From: Paenibacillus gallinarum | GTDB taxonomy: Bacteria > Bacillota > Bacilli > Paenibacillales > Paenibacillaceae | Length of the DNA: 64,000 bases | Reading direction: 5' to 3' | NCBI RefSeq assembly: GCF_014836635.1 | Contig: NZ_JACSQL010000010.1 | Span: 1 to 64,000 of the forward strand | Shown: one piece after another, positions 8,552 to 19,059 of the stretch | Numbering within the stretch: position 1 is the stretch's first letter | Layout of the letters: each line of letters begins with the position of its first letter | Notes under the pieces: generated by a model | Told to the model about the DNA's origin: nothing | Database searches by the model: none | What the model saw: only the letters and a program-made list of their open reading frames with translations | Translations under genes and position numbers: made by a program

Positions 8552-9421
8552 ATGACACTATCATCCGCGGTAGAGCTCGTTAATGCACCGCTGTTATATA
8601 AAGGAAAAGTTCGTGAATTATATGATATTGGCGAACATTATCTGATTGTTGTAACGGACCGTATTTCCGCTTTTGATTATGTACTTGAGCCGGCTGTTCC
8701 TGAGAAAGGGAACGTTCTTAACCGCCTAAGTGCATTCTGGTTCGAGCAGACAAAAGGATGGATGGAGAACCACGTTGTTCATACGGATGTAGAATTGCTT
8801 GGTGATGTGGTCAAGAACAAAGAGCAGTTAAAAGATCGCATCATGGTGACCCGCAAAGCGGAACGTATTGATATCGAGTGTGTCGTTCGCGGCTATATTA
8901 CAGGCGGCGGCTGGAGACAATACGAAGCTTCAGGAACCGTTAACGGGATTCAGCTTCCGCAAGGACTGCGTAAGAATTCCAAGCTGGAACAGCCGATTTT
9001 TACACCTGCTGCCAAGAATGATGTCGGTCATGACGAAGATATCTCAATGGCTCAGATGGAAGAGATGGTTGGAAAAGAGTTGGCTCAGGAACTGGAAGCA
9101 AAAAGCCTTGAACTTTATGCATATGCAAGAGATTATTGCGAGAAGCGCGGCATTATTTTAGCAGACTGTAAGTTTGAATTCGGTATGGTAGATGGGAAGG
9201 TCATTCTCATTGATGAGATTTTCACACCGGATGCTTCAAGATTCTGGGCTAAAGAAAATTATGCGCTAGATGTAGAGATTGACAGTATGGACAAAGAACC
9301 TGTAAGAACCTACCTTTCTACTACCGATTGGGATAAAAATAGTCAGCCTGATCCTCTTCCGCAGCAAGTGGTGGAAGCAACATCAGCCCGCTATACAGAT
9401 ATTATGAACCGATTGATATAG
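8552..9421 (+). CDS. purC: SAICAR synthetase
   Basis: PurC ligates aspartate to CAIR with ATP. Motifs: YKGKVRELYD at the N-terminus, VTDRISAFDYVL, RGYITGGGW and the C-terminal DEIFTPDASRFW. At 289 residues it is the longer PurC form, not the ~237-residue form of Bacillus and E. coli. The chosen ATG follows GTGGAGTGA by 8 bases; a GTG at 8540 lies inside that ribosome site. It is separated from purB by a hairpin spacer and from purS by an unusual 566-base gap. Confidence 0.96.
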   Translation: MTLSSAVELVNAPLLYKGKVRELYDIGEHYLIVVTDRISAFDYVLEPAVPEKGNVLNRLSAFWFEQTKGWMENHVVHTDVELLGDVVKNKEQLKDRIMVTRKAERIDIECVVRGYITGGGWRQYEASGTVNGIQLPQGLRKNSKLEQPIFTPAAKNDVGHDEDISMAQMEEMVGKELAQELEAKSLELYAYARDYCEKRGIILADCKFEFGMVDGKVILIDEIFTPDASRFWAKENYALDVEIDSMDKEPVRTYLSTTDWDKNSQPDPLPQQVVEATSARYTDIMNRLI

Positions 9422-9987
9422 GGGGGTCTCATATTCAACTCCCTCTCTCCAGTTGGCTTCGCCAAAAGTCGTTCGGGATTTGAATATTTCGACCTAGCAG
9501 GGAAGAGAACAGATTAAGGGCAAGAGCAGAAAGCTAAGGGCAAGGGCAGAGGACAATAATATCAAGGGCAATAGCAATGGTTAGCCAATAAAAAGCAAGC
9601 CGAAAACGAGTCCAGATGAACAGTCGTTCAAGAAGCAACTTTAAAGATAGTGAAGTGAAAGAAAAGCAACAAAATAAAGTCCTAAGTGTAGATAGAAGGA
9701 TGTAACTCAGCAAACAACGGCAAAACGCGCTATTATACTTCATCCCATAAATTATTAAGTTGAGAAGTTTTTAATCCCATATCTAATAGATGTAATGAAT
9801 GAGGGACAAGGCATGTCCTGAAATAATGATAGATTCATAAAAAGATAGAGTCTTAAAGATGCTAGATTCAAAAATAGTAGAACGTAATAATGCTAGATTC
9901 AACAATTTAATATCATCACAGTAATTCGCAAGCCTGTAACGACTAATACCAAAATCTTTTACCATTCCTTAGGAGGAACTTCCGATT
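9422..9987 (+). repeat. Repeat-containing spacer between purC and purS
   Basis: No credible gene lies here. 9431-9487 is a long hairpin: ATATTCAA with TTGAATAT outside, TCCC with GGGA inside and a tight TTGGC-TTC-GCCAA hairpin at the centre (9453-9465). Then AAGGGCAA occurs three times (about 9516, 9536, 9563) in A/G-rich sequence, and ATGCTAGATTCAA twice (9859-9871, 9890-9902). The spacer ends with the purS ribosome site TAGGAGGAAC. It looks like decayed inserted sequence. Confidence 0.6.
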
Positions 9988-10233
9988 ATGATAAAAGCTA
10001 CTGTATACGTGACGATCAAACAAAGCGTGCTAGACCCGCAAGGTGTTGCTGTGCAAGGTGCACTTCATTCCATGGGTTTTGCAGAAGTGGACAGTGTACG
10101 AATTGGGAAATACCTTGAGCTCACTTTAGATACAAGTGATAAAAAGGAAGCAGAAGAACGCGTAAAAGTGATGTGTGAAAAGCTGCTCGCGAACACGGTT
10201 GTAGAAGACTATCGCTTTGAGTTGGAGGGTTAA
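9988..10233 (+). CDS. purS: Phosphoribosylformylglycinamidine synthase subunit PurS
   Basis: An 81-residue small subunit of the three-part FGAM synthase (PurS-PurQ-PurL) used by most Bacillota. It begins KATVYVTIKQSVLDPQGVAVQ and has the family's GKYLELTLD strand. PurS is a dimer that docks PurQ on PurL and helps channel ammonia. Ribosome site TAGGAGGAAC is 8 bases upstream. purQ follows after 3 bases. Confidence 0.96.
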   Translation: MIKATVYVTIKQSVLDPQGVAVQGALHSMGFAEVDSVRIGKYLELTLDTSDKKEAEERVKVMCEKLLANTVVEDYRFELEG

Positions 10234-10236
10234 TCC

Positions 10237-10926
10237 ATGAAATTTGCAGTTCTCGTGTTTCCGGGTTCCAACTGTGATATCGACTGCTTCAAAGCAGTAG
10301 AAGAAACGGTAGGGCAAACAGTCGATTATGTATGGCATACGGCGACGGATTTGTCAGCTTATGATTGCATCATCGTTCCTGGTGGTTTCTCTTACGGCGA
10401 TTATCTCAGATGCGGAGCGATTTCTCGTTTTGCTCCCGTCATGAATGAAGTAGCTAAAGCAGCAGAGCAAGGCAAATATATCATCGGAATCTGCAACGGA
10501 TTCCAAATCTTAACGGAAGCGGGTCTCCTACCAGGTGCGCTGCTTCGCAACGAAGGTATGAAGTTCATTTGTCATGATTCGGTACTTAAAGTGGAAAACA
10601 ACAACACTCCGTTCACTCGCGAATATGAGGCAGGCGAAGAAATCGTCATTCCGATCGCACACGGAGAAGGCAACTATTACTGTGATGAAGAGACACTGGC
10701 TGAGATTACTGCAAATAGCCAGATCGTCTTTACTTATAAAAATAATCCAAACGGATCTTTAAATAACATCGCCGGTGTCAGCAACAAAGCCGGTAACGTC
10801 GTTGGCATGATGCCTCATCCGGAACGTGCCGTAAACGAAGTGCTTGGAACAACGGATGGCAAACGTATGTTTACTTCGATTTTGAATGCCTGGAGGGATC
10901 AACATGACGCAGCAAGTATCCGTTAA
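10237..10926 (+). CDS. purQ: FGAM synthase, glutaminase subunit PurQ
   Basis: Class I glutamine amidotransferase that hydrolyses glutamine and feeds ammonia to PurL. The nucleophile is about Cys86 in [17 protein letters not shown], and the histidine/glutamate pair is in MMPHPERAV near the C-terminus. 229 residues, normal length. Its 3' end overlaps the start of purL by 23 bases, so the two are translationally coupled. Confidence 0.97.
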   Translation: MKFAVLVFPGSNCDIDCFKAVEETVGQTVDYVWHTATDLSAYDCIIVPGGFSYGDYLRCGAISRFAPVMNEVAKAAEQGKYIIGICNGFQILTEAGLLPGALLRNEGMKFICHDSVLKVENNNTPFTREYEAGEEIVIPIAHGEGNYYCDEETLAEITANSQIVFTYKNNPNGSLNNIAGVSNKAGNVVGMMPHPERAVNEVLGTTDGKRMFTSILNAWRDQHDAASIR

Positions 10927-13147
10927 AGAACCAACCGCAGCACAGGTTGCGGAGCATAAACTTTATCAGCAAATGGGCGTTTCGGACAGTGAATATGATC
11001 TAATCGTATCCTTTATGGGTCGTCAGCCTAACTATACAGAGATAGGCGTATTCAGTGTAATGTGGTCTGAGCACTGTGCATACAAGAACTCAAAACCTTT
11101 GCTTCGCCGCTTCCCAACTACGGGAGAACGTGTTCTGATGGGACCAGGGGAAGGTGCCGGAATCGTTGACATCGGTGATAATCAAGCGGTTGTATTTAAA
11201 ATCGAAAGTCATAACCATCCATCAGCAGTTGAACCTTTCCAAGGTGCAGCAACAGGTGTGGGCGGGATTATCCGCGATATTTTCTCGATGGGTGCAAGAC
11301 CAATTGCAACACTGAATTCCTTGCGTTTTGGTAAGCTCGAAAGCGACCGTGTTAAGTATTTGTTCGAACATGTTGTCTCGGGTATTGCGGGTTATGGTAA
11401 CTGTATCGGAATTCCGACCGTTGGCGGCGAAGTGATGTTCGACGAAAGCTACGACGGTAATCCGCTTGTTAACGCAATGTGTGTTGGACTGATCGATCAT
11501 GATAAAATCCAGCGCGGTGTAGCAAAAGGGGTAGGCAATCCTGTGTTTTACGTGGGACCTCCGACAGGCCGTGATGGTATTCACGGAGCAACATTCGCTT
11601 CCGTTGAACTTACAGAAGAATCCGAATCGAATCGTACGGCAGTTCAAGTTGGTGATCCATTCATGGAAAAACTCGTTATGGAATCTTGTCTCGAACTGAT
11701 CAACTCCGGCATCGTGCTAGGTATTCAGGATATGGGCGCAGCAGGACTTACATGCTCTAGTGCGGAGATGGCAAGTAAAGCAGGAAATGGCCTGGAACTA
11801 TACCTTGACCAAGTACCACAGCGTGAAGAAGGCATGACTCCTTATGAAATGATGCTGTCTGAATCTCAAGAGCGGATGCTTTTCGTTGTTGAACCAAAAG
11901 ATGAAGCGCAAGCGCTGGAAATCTTCGAACGTTGGGGCGTTATCTGTGCCAAAGTTGGTAAAGTAACCGATGATGGAAGACTCAAACTGTATCATCACGG
12001 CGAGGTTGTTGGCGACATGCCAGTTAACGCACTTGTTGACGAATGTCCGGTGTATAACAAACCTTCAACTGTTCCCGAGTATTACATTGAAAATGGAAAA
12101 ATTGACACGTTGCGTTATGAAGAAGTGTCGGATCTTACAGGCGCTCTTAAAACGGTACTGTCCTCTCCGACAGTGTCCAGTAAAGCGTGGGTATACAACC
12201 AATATGATTACATGGTTCGGACAAGTACAGCCGTTCGTCCAGGTTCCGATGCAGCCGTAGTAACCGTGCACGGAACACGCAAAGGGCTTGCTATGACGAC
12301 AGATTGTAACGGACGTTACGTATATCTCGACCCAGAAGTAGGCGGCAAAATTGCAGTCAGCGAAGCTGCTCGTAACATCGTTTGCTCTGGAGCAGAACCA
12401 CTGGCAATTACAGATAACCTGAACTTTGGTTCTCCTGAGAAACCAGAAATTTTCTGGCAAATGGAAAAATCAGTAGACGGTATGGCAGAAGCTTGTAACG
12501 TACTTGGAACGCCGGTTATCGGCGGTAATGTAAGTATGTATAACGAAAATGCCAAAGGAGCAATCTATCCAACTCCGGTTGTGGGTATGGTGGGTCTCGT
12601 ACATGATACAGATCATATTACGACACAAGGTTTCAAAAACGAAGGAGATGTTATTCTCCTGCTCGGAGATACTTTTGCTGAACTTGGCGGCAGTGAATTC
12701 CAGTATGCGGTTCATGGTGTGACCGAAGGACGTCCGCCGAAACTGGATCTGGCTACGGAGAAAGCACTTCTAGATGCAGTACTTGGTGCGATCCAAAAAG
12801 GACTTGTCGAATCTGCGCATGACTTATCTGAGGGCGGTCTAGCTGTTGCTCTAGCTGAAAGTTGTATCAGCGGCGGTAAAGGTGCTCAGGTAAGTATGAC
12901 AACAGAGCTTCGTAAAGATCATGCTTTGTTTAGTGAAAGCCAGTCTCGTATCTTGCTGACAGCATCGAAAGAAAATGCAGAAGCTTTAGAAGCATTTGTG
13001 AAAAATAACGGAGTTCCTGTACAAGTGATCGGACAAGTAACAGGCAGCAATCTAACAGTGGAGTTGAACGGTACATCAGCTGTGGACGAATCGGTAGCGG
13101 TTCTGAAGCAGGTCTGGGAGGATGTTATTCCATGTCTGATGAAGTAA
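10904..13147 (+). CDS. purL: FGAM synthase, large subunit PurL
   Basis: ATP-dependent subunit converting FGAR to FGAM. This is the 747-residue small-type PurL that needs PurS and PurQ, without the fused glutaminase domain. Visible motifs are [37 protein letters not shown] and the duplicated AIR-synthase-like halves (second half from about residue 430, including [14 protein letters not shown]). The ATG at 10904 follows GGAGGGATC by 6 bases. An earlier ATG at 10886 has no ribosome site. Confidence 0.97.
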   Translation: MTQQVSVKEPTAAQVAEHKLYQQMGVSDSEYDLIVSFMGRQPNYTEIGVFSVMWSEHCAYKNSKPLLRRFPTTGERVLMGPGEGAGIVDIGDNQAVVFKIESHNHPSAVEPFQGAATGVGGIIRDIFSMGARPIATLNSLRFGKLESDRVKYLFEHVVSGIAGYGNCIGIPTVGGEVMFDESYDGNPLVNAMCVGLIDHDKIQRGVAKGVGNPVFYVGPPTGRDGIHGATFASVELTEESESNRTAVQVGDPFMEKLVMESCLELINSGIVLGIQDMGAAGLTCSSAEMASKAGNGLELYLDQVPQREEGMTPYEMMLSESQERMLFVVEPKDEAQALEIFERWGVICAKVGKVTDDGRLKLYHHGEVVGDMPVNALVDECPVYNKPSTVPEYYIENGKIDTLRYEEVSDLTGALKTVLSSPTVSSKAWVYNQYDYMVRTSTAVRPGSDAAVVTVHGTRKGLAMTTDCNGRYVYLDPEVGGKIAVSEAARNIVCSGAEPLAITDNLNFGSPEKPEIFWQMEKSVDGMAEACNVLGTPVIGGNVSMYNENAKGAIYPTPVVGMVGLVHDTDHITTQGFKNEGDVILLLGDTFAELGGSEFQYAVHGVTEGRPPKLDLATEKALLDAVLGAIQKGLVESAHDLSEGGLAVALAESCISGGKGAQVSMTTELRKDHALFSESQSRILLTASKENAEALEAFVKNNGVPVQVIGQVTGSNLTVELNGTSAVDESVAVLKQVWEDVIPCLMK

Positions 13148-14613
13148 GCGTTCCGAAGTTCTGGACAGGTGACTATTACAACGAAGGTTCGGGTAAAGAA
13201 GGACTTTTCGATAAATTGAAAGAGGAATGCGGGGTTTTCGGGGTGTACAGACACCCTGAAGCCGCCTCTTTATCCTATTACGGACTTCACGCCCTTCAGC
13301 ATCGTGGAGAAGAAAGTGCCGGTATGTGCGTTAGTGACGGCAATGAGTTCCATTACCACCGCGGGATGGGACTTGTAAAAGAAGTATTCACAAAAGACCT
13401 TATGGCTACTTTGACTGGAGATATCTCCATAGGTCATGTGCGCTATTCCACTAGTGGAGACAGTAAACTGACGAATGCACAGCCGCTTGTATTTAAATAC
13501 CGTGATGGTGATCTTGCTGTTGCGACAAACGGTAATATCGTGAATGCGCCCGAAATCCGTAAGGAATTGGAGCAAAGCGGTTCGATTTTTCAAACAACCA
13601 GCGACACGGAAGTCATTGCTCACCTGATTGCACGGTCATCGAAGGATTTAGTTGAGGCAGCAAAAGATGCCTTCCGCCGAATAGTGGGGGGATATGCTTT
13701 TCTGATTATGACGAACGACCGTCTGCTCGTAGCATCTGATCCGCATGGTCTTCGTCCGCTCACGATGGGTAAACTCGGAGATGCTTATATTTTTGCTTCT
13801 GAGACTTGTGCATTGGAGACGATTGGTGCGGAACTGATTCGTGATATTGAGCCTGGTGAGATGCTGATCTTGGATGAGAACGGACTTCATGAAGATCGTT
13901 TCGAGGAACAAAAGCACCGGAAAGCACTTTGTGCAATGGAGTATATCTACTTTGCTCGTCCAGATAGTGATATGAATGGTTCCAATCAGCACGCAGCAAG
14001 AAAACGGATGGGCAGCCGAATGGCGCTTGAATCCTTTGTCGACGCCGATGTGGTGACGGGGGTACCTGACTCTAGTATATCCGCAGCGATTGGATATGCA
14101 GAGCAAACGGGCATTCCGTATGAGCTTGGAATGATTAAGAACAAATATACAGGTCGTACATTTATTCAGCCAAGTCAGGAACTGCGTGAGCAGGGCGTGA
14201 AGATGAAGCTGAGTGCCGTACGCCGGGTAGTAGAAGGCAAACGTGTTGTTATGATTGATGATTCGATCGTGCGGGGAACTACATCACGCCGAATCGTAAA
14301 TATGCTGCGTGATGCAGGAGCAACAGAGGTGCATGTACGGATTACCTCACCTCCGTTTAAAAATCCTTGTTTCTACGGAATCGACACGCCAAATCGGGAT
14401 GAACTCATTGCTTCTTCCAGATCGGTTGAAGAGATTTGTAGAGAAATTAATGCCGATTCCTTGTCTTTCCTTAGTCCTGAGGGCCTGATTGCTTCGATTC
14501 AAGGCAATCATCAAGATGAATATAAAGGCGGCTTATGCCTTGCCTGTTTTGATAATGATTATCCGACGACCCTGAGTTTCAAAGAAGGGGCGAAGGCCGG
14601 CTGCGGTTGCTAA
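13132..14613 (+). CDS. purF: Amidophosphoribosyltransferase
   Basis: First committed step: PRPP plus glutamine to phosphoribosylamine. The catalytic nucleophile is Cys33 in EECGVFG, so a 32-residue propeptide must be removed. The PRPP loop is [16 protein letters not shown]. Four cysteines in the contexts ALCAMEY, KNPCFYG and GLCLACF correspond to the 4Fe-4S ligands of the Bacillus enzyme, which make it oxygen-sensitive. It overlaps purL by 16 bases. The operon is interrupted immediately after it by a repeat array. Confidence 0.96.
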   Translation: MSDEVSVPKFWTGDYYNEGSGKEGLFDKLKEECGVFGVYRHPEAASLSYYGLHALQHRGEESAGMCVSDGNEFHYHRGMGLVKEVFTKDLMATLTGDISIGHVRYSTSGDSKLTNAQPLVFKYRDGDLAVATNGNIVNAPEIRKELEQSGSIFQTTSDTEVIAHLIARSSKDLVEAAKDAFRRIVGGYAFLIMTNDRLLVASDPHGLRPLTMGKLGDAYIFASETCALETIGAELIRDIEPGEMLILDENGLHEDRFEEQKHRKALCAMEYIYFARPDSDMNGSNQHAARKRMGSRMALESFVDADVVTGVPDSSISAAIGYAEQTGIPYELGMIKNKYTGRTFIQPSQELREQGVKMKLSAVRRVVEGKRVVMIDDSIVRGTTSRRIVNMLRDAGATEVHVRITSPPFKNPCFYGIDTPNRDELIASSRSVEEICREINADSLSFLSPEGLIASIQGNHQDEYKGGLCLACFDNDYPTTLSFKEGAKAGCGC

Positions 14614-14755
14614 GCTAAGCAGCATCATAGAAAGCTCCATGGAGAGTTGACCTACCTTTGCGAAGCAAATAGGGATGATCTCTCAAGGAGTTGTAAATTG
14701 CTTCACCACTTACGAATGGGGTGAAGTAAGCGCGCAGCGCGAGGGCACTAGCTAA

Positions 14756-15107
14756 GCCGAGAATCCCCACATTTGCCGCAGGCAAACAGGGAGATTCGGC
14801 AGAGCAACGCGCACAGCGCGAAAGAACTTGTGCAGCAATGGAAGCCGCCGCATTTGCCAACGGCAAACAGGTGGACTTCCTTGCGGAGCCCCGCGCGAAG
14901 CGCATGCACTTAGCGAAGCTGAGAATCCCCGTATTTACCGCAGGTAAACAGGGAGATTCGGCGAAGCGCAGCTCTTGGCGAAGCCGAGAATCCCTGCATT
15001 TGCCGCAGGCGAACAGGGAGATTCGGCGGAGCTACGCGCGTAGCGCGAAAGAACTTGCGCAGCTAAGGAAGCCGCCACATTTGCCAACGGCAAACAGGTG
15101 GACTTCC
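14756..15107 (+). repeat. Array of five long hairpin repeats between purF and purM
   Basis: Two related repeat types alternate. Type A (45 bp) lies at 14756-14800, 14918-14962 and 14983-15027. It starts GCCGAGAATCCC and ends GGGAGATTCGGC around a central TTTGCC-GCA-GGCAAA hairpin. Type B (41 bp) lies at 14840-14880 and 15067-15107. It starts GGAAGCCGCC and ends GGTGGACTTCC around TTTGCC-AAC-GGCAAA. A plus B with its linker forms a 125-bp composite present twice. The linkers contain GC-rich CGCGC-AGCGCG palindromes. In the second type A copy the central stem is TTTACC / GGTAAA: both arms changed together. No open frame here looks like a protein. Confidence 0.85.
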
Positions 15108-15261
15108 TTGCGGAACTACACGCGCACAGCGTGAAGGCACTTGCACTTATGCTCGATGAGCCAAATGTAAGCCGGTCTGAAAGACCATTAGCGATCCAAT
15201 CACCAACGTAAACATAGCAAGAACACCCAAAACTCCGGTCCGCTAGCAAATTTGCGGGTGT

Positions 15262-15305
15262 CCAGAGGGGCGCTGCCCCTCTGGGGTCCTCCTTGTCAGG
15301 GAGGA
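15262..15305 (+). repeat. Two adjacent perfect hairpins upstream of purM
   Basis: CCAGAGGGGC-GCT-GCCCCTCTGG at 15262-15284, then TCCTCC / GGAGGA at 15287-15305. They are GC-rich and without a T run, so they are not intrinsic terminators. They end about 40 bases before purM and probably belong to the same inserted repetitive block as the array upstream. Confidence 0.7.
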
Positions 15306-15344
15306 TTTAGGTGGGTGATTTTCCCCTTAAGGATGGTGTCCAAT

Positions 15345-16385
15345 TTGTCAGAAGCCTACAAGAATGCCGGCGTTGATATCGCGGCAGGCAACGAAGCGGT
15401 AGAAAAGATGAAAAAACATGTGAAGCGTACATTCCGTCCAGAAGTAATGACAGATCTCGGTGGATTTGGCGCTTTGTTTGGTTTGAATAAAGACAAATAT
15501 GATGAGCCAGTACTGGTATCCGGTACAGACGGTGTGGGAACGAAGCTCAAAATTGCATTCGCCATGGATCGTCATGACACCATTGGTATTGATGCAGTGG
15601 CGATGTGTGTGAATGATATTGTCGTTCAAGGCGCGGAGCCTCTTTTCTTCCTTGATTACCTTGCTTGTGACAAAGTCGTTCCAGATAAAATTGAAGCCAT
15701 CGTAGCAGGTATTGCAGAAGGTTGTCATCAATCAGGCGCAGCACTGATCGGCGGCGAGACGGCTGAAATGCCAGGTATGTACAGTGATGGTGAATATGAT
15801 ATAGCTGGTTTCACGGTGGGTATCGTAGATAAAGCTAAAATCATTAACGGAAGTACCATTACACCTGGAGATACCGTGATCGGGGTTGCTTCTAGCGGAG
15901 TTCATAGTAACGGATTCTCTCTAGTGCGTAAGCTGCTTCTGGAGCAAGCCGGCTATAGTCTTCATGATGAGGTTGCAGAACTGGGCGGTAAGCTTGGGGA
16001 TGAGCTCTTGAAGCCAACGAAAGTCTATGTAAAGCCAATCTTGGCACTCCTGGATGAAGTGAAAGTAAAAGGAATGGCTCATATTACCGGCGGTGGATTT
16101 ATCGAAAATATTCCGCGGATGCTTCCAGCAAACGTGAATGTAGAGATTAACTATGGCTCATGGCCGATTCTACCAATCTTTAAACTGATGCAGCAAAAAG
16201 GAAGTATTTCTAACAAAGACATGTTCACTACCTTCAATATGGGGGTTGGCATGGTGATTGTAGTAAGTGAAGCAGATGCAGAAAAAACAATCGAATCACT
16301 GCGTGCAAATGGAGAGGAAGCCTACACCATCGGCCGAGTAACGGAAGGAAACCAAGTGGTAACCTTTACTGGAGCGGATGTATAA
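15345..16385 (+). CDS. purM: Phosphoribosylformylglycinamidine cyclo-ligase (AIR synthetase)
   Basis: PurM closes the imidazole ring (FGAM to AIR) with ATP. It shows the [12 protein letters not shown] motif, the [11 protein letters not shown] loop and [17 protein letters not shown] placed the start at a TTG (15345), giving [17 protein letters not shown] and 346 residues, the standard family length; AAGGATGGTG lies 7-16 bases upstream. An ATG at 15333 would add four residues. Frames reaching back to 15252 run through inserted repeats and are not real. The stop overlaps the purN start by one base (TAATG). Confidence 0.95.
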   Translation: MSEAYKNAGVDIAAGNEAVEKMKKHVKRTFRPEVMTDLGGFGALFGLNKDKYDEPVLVSGTDGVGTKLKIAFAMDRHDTIGIDAVAMCVNDIVVQGAEPLFFLDYLACDKVVPDKIEAIVAGIAEGCHQSGAALIGGETAEMPGMYSDGEYDIAGFTVGIVDKAKIINGSTITPGDTVIGVASSGVHSNGFSLVRKLLLEQAGYSLHDEVAELGGKLGDELLKPTKVYVKPILALLDEVKVKGMAHITGGGFIENIPRMLPANVNVEINYGSWPILPIFKLMQQKGSISNKDMFTTFNMGVGMVIVVSEADAEKTIESLRANGEEAYTIGRVTEGNQVVTFTGADV

Positions 16386-17029
16386 TGTCCGGTTTTCGTA
16401 TTGCCGTATTCGCTTCTGGGCAAGGAAGTAATTTTCAGTCCTTAGTAGAAGCTGCATCTAATGGAAAAATAGAAGGTTCGATCGAGCTTCTTGTCAGTGA
16501 TAAACCGCAAGCTCTTGTTGTCCAAAAAGCACAGGCTGCCGGGATTCACTGCCATCTGTTTCAGCCGAAAGATTATCCTTCACGTGAAGCATATGAACAG
16601 GAAATCGTCGAAAAACTGAATGCACTTAAAATCGATCTTGTTGTGCTTGCAGGTTATATGAGACTACTGACTCCTGTGATTGTCGAGGGGTATGCGGGAA
16701 GACTCATCAACATTCATCCTTCTCTGTTACCAGCTTTTCCAGGTAAAAATGCAATTGGACAAGCTTTGGATTACGGGGTAACTCTTACGGGAATAACGGT
16801 ACATTTTGTTGATGGCGGAATGGATACGGGGCCTATTATTGCACAGCGTGCAGTAGAAGTTTCAGCGGAAGATACCGCGGAATCGTTAGGGGAATCCATT
16901 CATGCACTGGAGCAACAGTTATATCCAGAGGTTGTTTCCTGGTTTGCAAAAGGTCTTGTGAAACTGGATGGACGTAAAGTTACGATTGGTGCGAAAGAAT
17001 GCCAGGAAAATACTCAAACTGCACCATAG
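16385..17029 (+). CDS. purN: Phosphoribosylglycinamide formyltransferase
   Basis: Folate-dependent GAR transformylase. It contains FASGQGSNFQSL at the N-terminus, the catalytic Asn/His segment INIHPSLLPAFPG and the aspartate in VDGGMDTGPII. 214 residues. It is coupled to purM. The formyl donor is 10-formyl-THF, which the Fhs enzyme encoded at 59357 can supply. Confidence 0.96.
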   Translation: MSGFRIAVFASGQGSNFQSLVEAASNGKIEGSIELLVSDKPQALVVQKAQAAGIHCHLFQPKDYPSREAYEQEIVEKLNALKIDLVVLAGYMRLLTPVIVEGYAGRLINIHPSLLPAFPGKNAIGQALDYGVTLTGITVHFVDGGMDTGPIIAQRAVEVSAEDTAESLGESIHALEQQLYPEVVSWFAKGLVKLDGRKVTIGAKECQENTQTAP

Positions 17030-17238
17030 TGGAGACATTCCAACATTTTGTGCGGGGCTAGTAAAACGGATACGGCATGATGTGATATTTCTCGGGAAAT
17101 AAACGTAGTTTCGACGTTGTTCATTAGGCGTAAGAAATCGGTATTATCTTTATTTGATCGTTCCAATTAGACGTGTTTCGGAAATTAGTCTTTAACTATT
17201 GATTCTATGTGGTGACACACAAGAGGAGGAGCTTCATC

Positions 17239-18786
17239 GTGAGTATAAAAAGAGCACTCGTTAGCGTATCAGATAAAACAGGCATCGTGGATTTTTGCCG
17301 CGAGTTGTCTAATTTAGGGGTCGAAATTATCTCGACAGGCGGCACCAGCAGCCTGTTGTCGAAAGAAGGTATTCCAGTCATCGGTATTTCCGACGTAACG
17401 GGATTCCCTGAGATTATGGATGGACGTGTAAAAACACTTCACCCTGCCGTACACAGCGGGCTTCTCGCAGTTAGAGACAATGAAGAGCATCAAAAGCAAA
17501 TGAAGGATCTCGGTCTTGATTACATCGATCTGGTTGTTGTAAATCTCTATCCTTTCCAAGAAACAATTGCTAAACCGGATGTTTCTTACGAGGATGCAAT
17601 CGAAAATATAGATATTGGCGGGCCAACCATGCTCCGTTCTGCTGCGAAAAACCATGCTTTTGTTAGTGTTGTTGTAGATGCGAATGACTACAGTCAGGTA
17701 CTTGCTGAGGTACGTGAACAAGGAGATACAACCCTTGAGACTCGTAAACAGCTTGCGGCAAAAGTATTCCGTCATACGGCATCTTACGATGCACTTATTT
17801 CCGATTACTTGTCCAATGTGAACGGGGATCCGCTTCCTGAGCGGTATACGGTTACTTACGAGAAGATTCAGGACCTTCGTTATGGAGAAAATCCTCACCA
17901 GCAAGCTGCATTTTACCGCAAGCCTCTTGCGCCGCAGGGCACGCTGACAACAGCAGAGCAACTTCATGGTAAAGAGCTTTCCTATAACAATATTAATGAT
18001 GCTAACGCTGCACTCCAAATTGTAAAAGAATTCGAAGAGCCGGCTGTCGTGGCGGTTAAACATATGAATCCTTGCGGAGTAGGTACAGGTGAAAGCATTT
18101 ATCAAGCTTACATGAAAGCTTACTCAGCGGATCCGACTTCGATTTTCGGCGGTATTGTTGCAGCCAACCGAATCATTGATGCGGATACAGCGGCAAAACT
18201 TAGCGAAATCTTCCTCGAGATTGTGCTTGCTCCTGATTTCACAGAAGAAGCACTCGAAATTCTCACCAAGAAGAAAAATATTCGTCTGCTCAAAATGGGC
18301 GAACTTTCTTCTGCTAAAGAACGTACGAGTCAGTTTGTTGTAACGAGTATCGACGGTGGTATGGTCGTTCAGCAAAGTGACGTACACTCCGTGGATGTAG
18401 ATGATCTGCAGGTCGTAACCGACCGGGCTCCTTCTGAAGAGGAACTGAAACAACTTCTGTTTGGATGGAAAGTAGTTAAGCATGTGAAATCCAATGCGAT
18501 TGTGCTCGCTTCGGATAATATGACAGTAGGTGTAGGTGCAGGACAGATGAACCGTGTAGGTGCAGCGAAAATTGCACTTGAACAAGCGGCAGATAAAGCA
18601 AAAGGAGCTATACTGGCTTCGGATGCATTTTTCCCATTGGGCGATACGGTAGAGCTTGCGGCTAAACACGGCATTACTGCGATTATTCAGCCAGGCGGTT
18701 CCATTAAGGATGAAGAGTCCATTAAGGCAGCAAATGAGAACGGAATTGCCATGGTCTTCACAGGAGTACGACATTTCAAACATTAA
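17239..18786 (+). CDS. purH: Bifunctional AICAR transformylase / IMP cyclohydrolase
   Basis: Last two steps to IMP. The N-terminal cyclohydrolase (MGS-like fold) starts [16 protein letters not shown] and contains STGGTSSLL. The C-terminal transformylase has the catalytic [11 protein letters not shown] motif at about residues 275-285. The GTG at 17239 is chosen: AGAGGAGGAG lies 7-16 bases upstream and the 515 residues match the family. A 209-base spacer separates it from purN; I see no strong structure in it. Confidence 0.97.
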   Translation: MSIKRALVSVSDKTGIVDFCRELSNLGVEIISTGGTSSLLSKEGIPVIGISDVTGFPEIMDGRVKTLHPAVHSGLLAVRDNEEHQKQMKDLGLDYIDLVVVNLYPFQETIAKPDVSYEDAIENIDIGGPTMLRSAAKNHAFVSVVVDANDYSQVLAEVREQGDTTLETRKQLAAKVFRHTASYDALISDYLSNVNGDPLPERYTVTYEKIQDLRYGENPHQQAAFYRKPLAPQGTLTTAEQLHGKELSYNNINDANAALQIVKEFEEPAVVAVKHMNPCGVGTGESIYQAYMKAYSADPTSIFGGIVAANRIIDADTAAKLSEIFLEIVLAPDFTEEALEILTKKKNIRLLKMGELSSAKERTSQFVVTSIDGGMVVQQSDVHSVDVDDLQVVTDRAPSEEELKQLLFGWKVVKHVKSNAIVLASDNMTVGVGAGQMNRVGAAKIALEQAADKAKGAILASDAFFPLGDTVELAAKHGITAIIQPGGSIKDEESIKAANENGIAMVFTGVRHFKH

Positions 18787-18982
18787 TTTCCCGGAAATAA
18801 GGTACAAGGATATTTTCATTTCATCATATTAAAGATATATTACCTAAAATGGATTCAGATTCGAGCGTGATCTGCACACGATCAAAAAGGGGTTTTTGAA
18901 CGGAACAGCATCAATTTCATAAATTCATAATAAGGTTTTATGAAATTAATTCTTCAGCAGAGCGTTATCTTATCTTTCCTGA

Positions 18983-19032
18983 GGCTGGGAGTGCAAAGCG
19001 GAGAGCTTGGCCTCTCAGCCTTTATTATTATT
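18983..19032 (+). terminator. Possible attenuator/terminator between purH and purD
   Basis: GGCTGGGAG (18983-18991) pairs with CTCTCAGCC (19012-19020) with one G-U pair, followed by TTTATTATTATT. If active it would lower purD relative to purH. Confidence 0.55.
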
Positions 19033-19059
19033 CAAAGGTACATACTTAAGGAGGAACTT

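Noticed and set aside
9534..9965. Minus-strand frames in the purC-purS spacer
   Set aside because: Low-complexity translations of repeat-rich AT sequence without ribosome sites.
14756..15107. CRISPR array
   Set aside because: Repeats are of two types at irregular distances, each is itself a long hairpin, the intervening DNA is also repeated rather than unique, and no cas genes are near.
14615..15249. Open frames of about 100 codons on both strands inside the purF-purM array, and a longer purM frame from 15252
   Set aside because: They are translations of the GC-rich hairpin repeats, lack ribosome sites and resemble no protein; the purM extension reads through two hairpins.
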